From Juglans regia (lineage: Eukaryota > Streptophyta > Magnoliopsida > Fagales > Juglandaceae): a stretch of 64,000 nt of DNA. Of the stretch, positions 34,551 to 44,845 are shown piece by piece. Numbering within the stretch: position 1 is the first letter of the stretch; each line of letters begins with the position of its first letter. The translations under genes and the position numbers were made by a program. Location: the NCBI RefSeq assembly GCF_001411555.2, contig NC_049905.1, forward strand, positions 17,288,097 to 17,352,096. Direction: 5' to 3'. Below the pieces are notes generated by a model. It saw only the letters and a list, made by a program, of their open reading frames with translations, made no database searches and had not been told where the DNA came from.

Positions 34551-35012
34551 ACTAAGGCGTGTTTGGACAGTGAGATGGGATGAGATGGTTTGTCAATCGT
34601 AGTAAAATGGTTTGTGAATAATAGTGGAATAGTTTGAATTAAGTGTTTTATGGGATTTTGAGAAATGAGAGAAAAAAAGTTGAATAAAAATATTATAAAA
34701 TTAAAATATCGTTAGAATATAATTTTTTAATATTATTTTTGTTTTGAGATTTGAAAATGTTAAATTATTTTTTATGTTTTGTTTTAAAGTTTGAGAAAGT
34801 TATAATGATTAGGTAATGATTAGATGAAAAAGTCGAAGATTTAAAATTGAAATGTGTTTATATTTGTGATGTTTGGAGATGAGATTTAGGTTTTTGCTAT
34901 CCAAACTAGACCTACGTGTGGAGCAGGGGAGTGAAAAAGGAAAAAAAAAAGCTTAGTTTGGATAGTGAGATGATTCCATCTCATCTCATCTCATCTCAAT
35001 ATCTAAACACCA
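34095..35012 (-). repeat. RFC1 promoter/leader block, parent copy of the 557-1546 duplicate
   Basis: This block covers part of leader intron 1, non-coding exon 1, and the upstream MITE. It aligns to 557-1546 in direct orientation. Flanking sequences on either side are unrelated between the two sites, which fixes the duplication borders near 34095 and 35012. Confidence 0.85.
34556..34912. mobile_element. Tourist-like MITE just upstream of RFC1
   Basis: It starts ggcgtgtttggacagtgag and ends ctatccaaactagacc. The flanks are TAA (34553-34555) and TAC. It is the orthologous insertion to 1083-1443. It lies within a few bases of the predicted RFC1 leader and so occupies core promoter space. Confidence 0.8.
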
Positions 35013-35170
35013 CATTAATGTAATATACTGCAACATCATTGTAATTATGACCTGCATGAGAACATATGACTAAAAACTACATGCATCAAAGCATCTGTCA
35101 CCAATCAAACTCCAAGGTTTGATTCACATTAAAACCAAACAGCTTTAGGGGTAGTTTAAATAAAAGGGTT

Positions 35171-36100
35171 TGGGTGGGAGATATAGCTCTTAAGGATGCT
35201 TATCCCACTATTTTCATAATTGCATGGGAACAAGATGCTTTGGTGGCTGACTTGCGGGCAATTACTAATGGTTCTCGGGAATGGAATGTTAGCTTCACTA
35301 GGGAGGCACATGATTGGGAAGTAGGTGTTATGGTGGAATTCTTTAACCTGCTGTATAACTATATAACATTACTCCTGCAGTTACAGTGGTGGATGAGATG
35401 GAATGGAGACCTTCTAACAAAGGAAAATTTTTGGTATGCACTTTTTATGAGACACTTACAGCTCAAGCTAGGCATAATTTTCCTTAGAAGAACATATGGA
35501 GGAGTAAAACACCTACTAAGGCTGTGTTCTTTGTTTGGATAGCAGCCTTAGGGAAGATTATGACCATTGATAATCTAAGAAAACGTGGGCCTATAATCAT
35601 TGACCAGTGTTGTATGTGCAGAAATAGTGATGAAACAGTAAATCATTTACTCCTACATTGTGAGTTTGCTCGGGCCATATGGAATTACTTTTTCAGCAAA
35701 GTGGAATTAGCATAGGTAATGTCGGGAAGGGTGGTTGAACTACTAGCAAGATGGAGAGAGATCACAGGGACACCACAGATTGCAGCTATGTGGAAAATGG
35801 CTCTCATTTGTATATTTTGGTGCATCTGGAGTGGAAAAAAAAAAAAAAAAATTGATAAGCACATCTGGAGTGAAAAAATGATAGACATTTTGAGGATCAT
35901 GACCGCTCCTTAGAAGAATTTAATAACTTTTTCTGAAATACTTTATTTATATGGGTCATTGCTATAGATTTAAATGGTCTTAGCTTTCATGATTTTCTTG
36001 TAATAGTTTCTAGTTCCTAAATCAGAGTAATCACATGAAGCCTATCTATTTGGACAATGCCTATCTTTATATCAATAAAATATCTTCTTACTTATCAAAA
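35171..36100 (+). mobile_element. 5'-truncated LINE with 13-bp target duplication
   Basis: It encodes the L1 ORF2 tail: ALVADLRAITNGSREWN, FFVWIAALGKIMTIDNLRKR, and the finger CCMCRNSDETVNHLLLHC. It ends in an A-rich tail. The flanking repeats aaataaaagggtt at 35158-35170 and 36101-36113 are identical. The insertion lies upstream of RFC1. Confidence 0.92.
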
Positions 36101-36113
36101 AAATAAAAGGGTT

Positions 36114-37037
36114 AAGTTACTGTTATGGGTGGGGGGAGAGAAAGATGTCTGATCTACAGGGTCTAAGAACACACATCAGACACGTTACCAACAATTTTCT
36201 TCAAACTTGAGCACCGAGCAGGCCGGGCAATAGTTTGGTGTCAAAGGAATGGAAATCGCGCACTCCCGGGCTGAACTCACGAGGCGAGTCTTGAGTCTTG
36301 ACCGTTGGCATTCTTTTTCAACCGGGAGACGTCGAAGGGTCCGCCGCCACCAGACTCATGCCCATTCTCGGGTCCTGCACGAGAACATCGGGTATGTTCG
36401 GTTATCAAAAATTTTGAAAGAGTTGGAATTTTTATTTTAAAACAATTTGACATATTTGTTTTTATTAGATTTTATTAAAGTAAATATAAAAAGGGAAATG
36501 GGAACCTGTTTTGGGCTGCGGTTAAGTATTTCCGATGGTTTTTTTTTTCTTAATATTATTTTTGACTTAATAATTAAGAAAATATTATTTAATAATATTA
36601 TGAATTTTTTTTAAAAAAAATATTTAAAAATGTTAAAAAAGTAATATGAAAAAAAAATAAAAAATCTTCAAAAAAATTTTTTAAATAATTGTAAAAATTT
36701 GACTTAATGATACATCATTTATTTGATTTAATGATTAAGAAAATATTATTTAATAATATTATAATTTTTTTAATATTATAATATTAAAAAAATTTAACGG
36801 CAACGCATATCATTTTCCATATAAAAATTTAAAGAGTTTGCTATATATGAGCCGGTATATTAACAAATCATTTATAGTGATATTTATTATAATTTATAAA
36901 AAAATCAATAAATCAATAAATTTTAATATAATTAATGTAAGAAGATTTCACATTAATGATGTGTTGGCTGTATAAAAATAAAGTTTATAAATAGATTTTT
37001 TTAATCTTAAATATATTTCGAATGAAGTTGAAAAGTT
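36114..37037. other. Intergenic; GC-rich island of unknown origin, then AT-rich DNA
   Basis: Bases 36200-36400 are markedly GC-rich (ccgggctgaactcacgagg, gtccgccgccaccagactc) with a 63-codon plus-strand ORF of arginine-rich, unrecognised sequence. From 36420 the DNA is AT-rich and featureless. Confidence 0.4.
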
Positions 37038-37674
37038 ATAAGTGTAACGCTTCGGTCCCACAGAGATCAAAGAGTTATTACATATAACTTAAAATTCACA
37101 ATTCATCAATATATTTATAGACTTTAAAATATAAAGTCATCAGAATACTATAGAATCTTTTAATAAAATCCGTCACTTCTCAGAAATCTTCTATGAGTAA
37201 ACCACTATGCTTAAATAATCATCTCACTGATGCTTGATAATCCTGATCCTTACCTAGACTATTCAAAATCATCTGAAAAGTATATGGAGATATGGAGATA
37301 AGGAGTGAGTTATCAACAACTCAGTAAGCAGATGACATATACTAGTGTGTAAACATGAGCATTTTCACAGAATTCAAAATGTATAAATAAAACATTTCAG
37401 TATCAATATGCAAATCTCAAAAAAATACATATTATCAGAAAATCAGAGCGACTTTTCAAATATTTCATATTCAGAAACCAACTTTTCATATTCAAATATT
37501 CATTTGACACAACATGACTGAACATTTTCATCTTATCATATCATATTAGAGCATCATATCATAATAAAGACTATGTTTAACCCCCATGGTAGGGTTGTGC
37601 ATCCTGCGAAAAGCCAAACAAAACATAAATCACCACGTTACCAAAGCAATTGCACTCAGAACAGAAAACCACTA

Positions 37675-37795
37675 TTATATCCCGTGGCGGGCCAGAGGTC
37701 ACTATTGTATCCCGTGACAGGGCCAGAGGTCACTATTATCTCTCGTAACAGGGCCAGAGGTCACTATTATATCCCAAGACAGGGCCACATATCAG
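37675..37795. repeat. ~36-bp tandem repeat in the outer LTR
   Basis: The phrase gccagaggtcactattatat followed by cccgtgacagg recurs about three to four times with substitutions. It occupies the place where the inner LTR carries its 61-bp repeat, so the array was rebuilt with a different unit in each copy. Confidence 0.85.
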
Positions 37796-39426
37796 AGCAA
37801 AAACAAAATCAGAATCACCATATCAGAGTCAGAACAGAATCAAAAAGTCATGCCAAAGGTTTTTCAGATGCCACATCATATCAAAACAGAGTATCTGATA
37901 TTCAGATCATTTCACATTTTTCAAAACAGATTCAGAACATCTTCACGTCACAGGTGAAACTTATCAAATTTTCATATTCACTCATTTGTCTTAATTTAAT
38001 AACAGAATGTCAAAAATAAGCTCATGTCTACACCAGTCATGACAGAAAATACTTTCTTCTTAAACAGAATCTCATGAGTAATGCAGAACAAATATCTGAA
38101 GTTGTTTTTAGATTTCTTTTCATAACAAAACATGCACATTTTTCAAAAAGGACCTCAGTTCATTTTATTTTATACAAAGTCTAGCATAGAAACCCCGCTT
38201 ACCTGGACTTCTTAGCTTTTTCAGAATTTTTCTCAAAGATGTCGAACAATAATTAAGCGTCACCTATAAAATAACCACGTAATTCTCGTAAATTTTCAAT
38301 TAATCACATATTTCAATATATAAGCCTAAACTTCTAAAATAACCTATTTAATTCCTCAAAATCTAAAATCTCATAACCTCAAATTATAAAACATCGCTTT
38401 CTAAAATTATCAATATTGATTTAATAACGTTGACTAAAACATTTAAAAGTTGACCTATTTATTATTGAAAACAAACTATAAAGTTTAATACTAGATAATA
38501 TAATTATCCTAAAATATTTTAAAATAAACCATAACTATTTTTTAATAGACTAAATCATATCTAAAGTGTAAAAAATAACATTACACCAATATTATTTACT
38601 CTTAAAATAAATATTTACTTAATAATATGTTAAAATACTTAAATGATTTTCTATAATCATTAAAAAAAATAATTTATTAACACATAATACAAATTTTAAA
38701 ACACCTTAGCATAAGTTGTAGTTCAAAGGATAAAAGAGTAATTAATAAAATTAGTGTAAAGTATAGCTTAGAAGCATGAAATGCACTTACGTAAAAACTA
38801 ATTTCTTTGAATAACACAGCAGCTACATACGCGATGGAGGGCACGAAGGCGGCGAGTTGGGCAGTTGCTTACGGAGGTGGGGGTGGCGGCAGCACACTGG
38901 TTAGAGAGAGAGACCATCTAATGAGAGAGAGAGAGAGAGAGAGAAGCTCACCGTGAGCCCGAGGTGGCAGACAAAAAGGGCTAGGCGGAGGTCGACAGTG
39001 GTGAGCTCGATGGCTGGGCAATGATGTTGCTTGAGGTCGAGGCAACCGGCGTGGAGGAGTTGCGGTATGTGAAATGCTCTGTTTTTAAGATGTAAAAACA
39101 GAGGTGCATAAGAAGGCCAAGCAGACAGTTTTGGTTGTCAACGGAGGTGCGTGGAGTTGGGCGGTGGGCCGACAATGGTGGCTAGATGTGGTGCAATGGT
39201 TGCCTGCGATTGCTGACCTCCACATATGAGCGGGACGTTCTCACAGTAATGGCATGTTGCTGCGGCTGAGGCCGTGAAGGAGGTGATGGCGCACAGTGAG
39301 GCGTTAAGCCTTGGTGATGGTCATTTACTGGGCGTCAATTTTACGTGTGTGGAGTTGGAGGTTGGCGTCAAAATAGGAGGGGCTGGGTGGTTCTTGCGGC
39401 TGGTGGCAGCGACGGCAGAGGGTAGT

Positions 39427-42400
39427 TGTAACGCCCCGGTCCAGCACGAGTCGGAGAGTTACTTCCTAACACTTAAACTCACTTTTCAATAATATAAAAA
39501 TAGACTCCAAATTCCTAATATCATATAAAAAATTCGATTCAATCTACTTTCCTCAATATAACCAATTTTCCAAAATACCAAGTCATCATAACACAATAAA
39601 ATTTCTTAATAAAAATCGACAATACTCATAAAAAATCTTCCTATGCTTGAACCACTACACTTAAATCATCTCACCCAATGCCTCATAATCTTGATCCTCA
39701 GCTGAACCATCATAATATCTAAAAATATTGTGGAGATAAGGGGTGAGTTATCAACAACTCAGTAAGCAGAGAGTATATACTAGCATGTAAACATGAGCAT
39801 TTATAAAGTTCAGTATGTAGAACAAGACATTTACTTTCAGAATGCAGAAACAACATATTTTCTTTCAGAATGCATAAACAAAACTTGTTACAAAACATCA
39901 GAGCGAAATTTTCAGAAAAACAAACTTGTTCCCAAAAAGAAAATCCTTTTGCATATCCAAACTAAAACATTATATTTAAAATCATCTATTAACATCACAT
40001 CGGGACAATACCATGTTTCACCCCCGTGGTAGGGTTATAAACCACCATTATACCCGTGGCTGGGCCATATCCCATGTTTCACCCTCGTGGTAGGGTTATA
40101 AACCACTATTATACCCGTGGCTGGGCCATATCCCATGTTTCACCCCCGTGATAGGGTTATAAACCACCATTATACCCGTGGCTGGGCCATATTCCATGTT
40201 TCACCCCCGTGGTAGGTTTATAAACCACCATTATACCCATGGCTGGGTCTTAATAGAAATATAACAGATATCATCGGAATCGGATCATAATCATATACAG
40301 AATCAGAACTTCATGCCAAGGTTTTCAGATGACACATCATTTCAAAACAAAATACTGAAAAACTTCAGATCATTTCACATGTTCGAAATAAACAGAATCC
40401 AAAACATCTTCATTTATTCATGGCAAAACTTTTAGATTTTCATATTATCTCTTTTTACATAGTTCAGAAACAGAATGCATAAAATTAGCTCATGTCTACA
40501 CCAGTCATGACAGAAAAATACTTTCTCTTATATAGAATTTATGCATATGCAGAACAAACATCTGAGGTCGTTTTCAGATTTCTTTTCAAAAATAAACTTG
40601 CATATTTTCAAAGTCAATCTCATTTCATTTCTTTTATGCAAAACTAATATATGAACCCTGCTTACCTGTACTTTTTAACTTTTCTGAATCTTTCTACAAT
40701 CGTGCCGAATGGATACCAATCGTCACCTATACAGAATACTAAACATTACTAAACTTCTAAAAGAACCGCTAAAACTCTCCATCTACTTAAATTCATCCTA
40801 TGGAAATGGCTTTGATAACTGCATAGTTATCAGAAATCTAATAAATATATTATCATTAAAAATAATCTTTAACTTATTGTAATATAATTTTATTAGATAT
40901 GGCAAAACAACCTAAATTATTTCCGAAAGTTAACTTGATCATATTTAAACTCATATCTCTATAAACTATTATTAAAACAATAATTTAATACATCCAACAT
41001 ATAATCTAGTAGGAAAATCATAAATTTCTTAAGCAATAGTAATTCATAAAATATTAAAATTAAAAAAAAATAAATATATATATAAACAATAAAACACTCA
41101 TTTAGTAAAATATACTTAAATCGATTTTAAAGCATTTAGAATAAAGATAAAATCTTATTATTTACTGATGAAAATAGTTATAACAATTATTACTATATAA
41201 CTAAAATTTTAGATCTTTAAATATTATCTATATGAAATTATAATTTTGCGCTAAACATGACCCACAAGAAACATCTCAAATAAATCAAACTCAATATCAA
41301 GATAAACATCAAAAGGCAAGAAAGCGTACTGACTTATACACTAGATGTAGTAATATAAATATATTAAAATAATTTCTTTACTATGCTTTACAAATGCTAT
41401 ACGATAAAGTATTAAAAGTGGTTTATTTATACAATTAAACAAATCTTAGGTAGGGAACAAAAACTAGAAACGGAAATACTTGTGAAAATGCGAACGAAAA
41501 ACTTGAGAAATACAAAACCGTGCGATACGGTCAGGGCTCATCGAGAGAAAAGGCCAGGGATGACAAAAGTGGTGGCTGGCTAGGTCTATGGTGTACGGCG
41601 CGGTGGCACGGCATTGAAAGAGAGAGAACGTGAACGTGAGAGAGAGAGAGAGAGAGAGAGAGATGGAATGTCCAGAGAGAAAGAGGGAAAGGGAGTTACG
41701 GACTGTGCAACGGGGCTGGAGTCTAACCATAAAATCTTGCTTCGTGATCTGAGGTGGCTCCACTAGCGGGTTCACGGCTGGGCTACGGTGCACGGACGGC
41801 CAGTGACTAGGCGGCTTGCATGGAGGCAAAGTTAGAAGGAAAGCATGCTCTGTTTTTGGCAAGTGGAAACAGAGGCTCTTAGGGTGCGATGGTGGCTTGG
41901 GTTTCACGGTGAAGGGTGGTGGCAATGTAGAGCTCTAGCAGTGAACTGGTGGCTGGAACCGAGGGAACGTGGGAGGCTCGCATGGTGATGGTGTGTACGA
42001 GGCAGTGGCTGGGTGGTGCAAGTCCGTGGGGGTTAGTGATCTGCAGGGGCATCTCGCGGTGACAGCGTGGTGGTCGTGGGGTTAAGAGGGTGAGCAATGG
42101 CTCGCTGGTGCATCTGTGAAAGTCACAGGTTGGCGTGATGGTGGTCGTGCAGGATGGTTGGCGATGTCGCAGTAGTGAGTGATGGCCCCGTGCTACGGTG
42201 TCTGCAAGGAGGTTTGCAGTGAACGAGAGAGACATGGATAGAGAGAGTTTGTGAGATTTGATATAGAAATGCACAGCAAGTATAAGGCAATAAAAAGTAG
42301 AGAGGGAGAGACCTGAATGATGGACAGAAATGAAAAAAAAGAAAAGAGCTACGGAAAGGGAGTTCAAACTGCCTAGACGTGGGAAAAAAAAATGGAAATT

Positions 42401-42617
42401 TGGGTGGAGGAATTTTCGGGAGTGCAAGAACTAAAAGTGAAAAAAAAAACCGTCGGAAGAATAAAATGCATGCGGAAAGACGAAGTTCTTGACGTCGTGG
42501 CTGCATGAAAAATAGGGAAGAAGAAAAAAAAAATTGGGGAAGTTTATCGCTGGGGGAGGCAGGAGGGAAAAGAAAGAGAAGGGAAAAAAAAAATATTCAA
42601 AGGGCCGGGGTGTTACA
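39427..42617. mobile_element. Inner solo LTR of the same family (3.19 kb)
   Basis: It starts TGTAACGCCCCGGTCC and ends GGCCGGGGTGTTACA. The 5-bp target duplication GTAGT is at 39422-39426 and 42618-42622. It lies wholly inside the outer solo LTR. Internal parts include a 61-bp tandem repeat, a GA microsatellite (41637-41661) and a GC-richer zone at 41500-42600 whose minus-strand ORFs are proline/serine-rich low complexity and not credible genes. Confidence 0.93.
40011..40250. repeat. 61-bp tandem repeat, four units, in the inner LTR
   Basis: Units start ccatgtttcacccccgtgg at 40011, 40072, 40133 and 40194 and contain ttatacccgtggctgggcca. The period is 61 bp with few mismatches. Confidence 0.95.
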
Positions 42618-42981
42618 GTAGTTTCCAAGTCTAAGATGAAAACGTATCTAAATGGGTGATAAGAAACTCTAAAGTTTGAAAAGGGAAAGACGTGCATGTG
42701 GTAATGTCGTGCGTGGGAAAACAAAATAAATAAATAAAATAATAATAATTAAAGTCTAACAATAAAATTATTCATTAAAGCAAAGTGTAATTTAAATGCA
42801 AACACTAATTAATATCAAGAAAGCACATCAAAGTAAATTTTACAACTAAAAAAAATTATAAAATAAATCTAACGAGAAAATCTGATAAATTTTAAAACAA
42901 GAAAAATAATATTTAAATTAATTAAAAATATTCCTTCACTAAAAAAAATACACAGAAAAAAATACGGGGTATCACAATAAG

Positions 42982-43712
42982 AATATAGTCTTTCAAAGTT
43001 AGTTTTTAGTTTTTTAAAACTTTATTTTAGGTTTTATGTTTTTTTTATCTTTTAATTAAAATCTAGGTGATTAATGGAAGAATATTATTATTCTAAGGCA
43101 TCTGTATTAATGGAAGAGTATTGTTATTCCAAGGCTTCTTATCACACACTGCTAATGTGATATAATTTAATTTAAAAAATAGATTTTAAATTTTGAATTT
43201 TATAAATCAAATATTATCATTTATATGAAGATGATGGTGTGCTCTATACACCGAATTAAGAATAAAATAATTTTTAATGGAAAGTTAAAATGGAAAGATA
43301 TTTTTAGATTAAAAGATGTTTTTACTAAAATTTTGCTATTAAAAAAATAATATAAAATCAATGGATGTGGTTTGTTTTCTATTTGAACTTTTTTTCTCCT
43401 TATGATTCTAAGATTGATGAAACTGGTTAACTTTCTATGTTAGAAAACAACTAGTAAGGTTGATTATGCTTATTCAAAAAAAGAAACTAATTTTTAAAAA
43501 AATTAAAACTTAAAAATATGTTAAAGGTAAAAATAAATATGAAATTACCAATAAAAACCCAAAAAACTAAAAATAAGGGTGATAGTTGCCCTCCAAAAGT
43601 GTCCCCAAACCGTCCATAGTACTTTTTATTTTGTTTTTAAATTAAAAAAAAAACACATACATATCCACTGGTGATAATTTTTTTAAACATTAAAAAAAAG
43701 GTAAAAATGCAC
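42982..43712. other. AT-rich intergenic sequence, no gene
   Basis: A short duplicated phrase (ttaatggaagaatattattattc/ttaatggaagagtattgttattc, shown in part) occurs near 43070-43130. No ORF of note or mobile-element ends were seen. Confidence 0.45.
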
Positions 43713-43715
43713 TAA

Positions 43716-43898
43716 GGAGAGGTTTGGACAGTGGATTGAGATCAGAATTAAAAATTGAATAAAATATTATTAAAATATAATTTTTGTTTTAAGATTTGAA
43801 AAAATTAAATTGTTAATTATATTTTGTTAGAAAATTTTAAAAAGTTATAATAATTAAATGAAATGAGATGAATCAAGATAATTTTTTAAAACAGGTCC
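43716..43898. mobile_element. Tourist-like MITE (183 bp)
   Basis: It starts ggagaggtttggacag and ends aaaacaggtcc. TAA flanks both sides (43713-43715, 43899-43901). The interior is AT-rich. Confidence 0.75.
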
Positions 43899-43952
43899 TA
43901 AATGGCACTTTGGGCCCTTGGGGGTTTTAAAGTTCAGGGACCCCAGATCTAA

Positions 43953-44313
43953 AGTCTTGTTTGGATGATGAGATGAGATATAATAGTATAAGAAATTTAT
44001 TAATAATAGTGAAATAATTTGTAAATAGTAATGAAATAGTTTGAATTATAATATTTTATGAAATTTTGAAAAATGAGAGAAAAAAATTGAATAAAAATAT
44101 TATAAAATTAAAATATTGTTAGAATATAATTTTTTAATATAATTTTTTTTAGATTTGAATAAATTGAATTATTTTTAATGTTTTATTTAAAAGTTTAGAA
44201 AAATTATAAAGATTAATAATGATTAATTAAAAAAAATTAAAAATTAAAAAGTATTTATTTATAGAATATCTAAATATTAAAGATAAATGAGATGATCTTA
44301 CAATCTAAACGGT
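43953..44313. mobile_element. Tourist-like MITE (361 bp), related to those at 1083 and 34556
   Basis: It starts agtcttgtttggatgatgag and ends caatctaaacggtc. The interior matches the family (attttatgaaattttgaaaa, gaatataattttttaatat). The flanks TAA/AAA are a decayed duplication. Confidence 0.75.
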
Positions 44314-44845
44314 CAAAAGTTGATACGTATGTGTGATAAAACCACCCGACGCAGTTCAAGGTAGAAGTGGCTCTGCGAGTCACCTCCGTGGTGCCATGAA
44401 TATGAGCGACCAAGGCTTAGCTGGTGACTGGAAGGGGCCCCACCCTTTCTCTGCACTTTGTTTTTTTAATTTCTTGTTTGAATTTTATTAGAGAAATGTT
44501 AAGTGAATTTGACCGAGGGTTTGATTGTTTGTGTGTGTGTTTTTTTTTTTAAATAATAATTAAGGAATTAATTATTATTGAATTTATTTCTTTTAATTTT
44601 TAATACGCGGCGTGCCAAGTGTACGTCTTGTGACACTAATATAATTAAAGGTTTTTATTAACTAATTATTTTTACCGAAGGACTTTTGATCAATTTTAAA
44701 ATCACAAGGAGTAACGTGTTCAACTAAAAATTATATGGGGAGCAATTTCATTTTGAGGAAAACCACAAGGATTAATTTTATCTTATATGGTCTTAAAATA
44801 TTTTGAAAAAACTTTTGTTAAAATGAGTGAACCAAACATTGTCAA

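Larger units (their letters stand above)
37043..42976. mobile_element. Outer solo LTR (family with TGTAACGC...CA ends), nested by a sibling
   Basis: It starts TGTAACGCTTCGGTCCCAC and ends ACGGGGTATCACA. The 5-bp target duplication ATAAG is at 37038-37042 and 42977-42981. TG...CA ends with a 5-bp duplication and no coding domain identify a solo LTR. Its own length, without the nested copy, is about 2.74 kb. Shared family text includes gtgagttatcaacaactcag at 37306 and 39745. No primer-binding site or gag/pol is visible. The TGTAACRCCCCGG style is seen in plant Gypsy LTRs, so Gypsy is inferred. Confidence 0.88.

Noticed and set aside
40011..40250. CRISPR-like regular array
   Set aside because: The units are contiguous 61-bp tandem repeats without unique spacers, in a plant LTR.
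41464..42724. Several long minus-strand ORFs (up to 182 codons), proline/serine/histidine-rich
   Set aside because: They overlap one another in different frames inside the inner solo LTR, have low-complexity composition and match no family.
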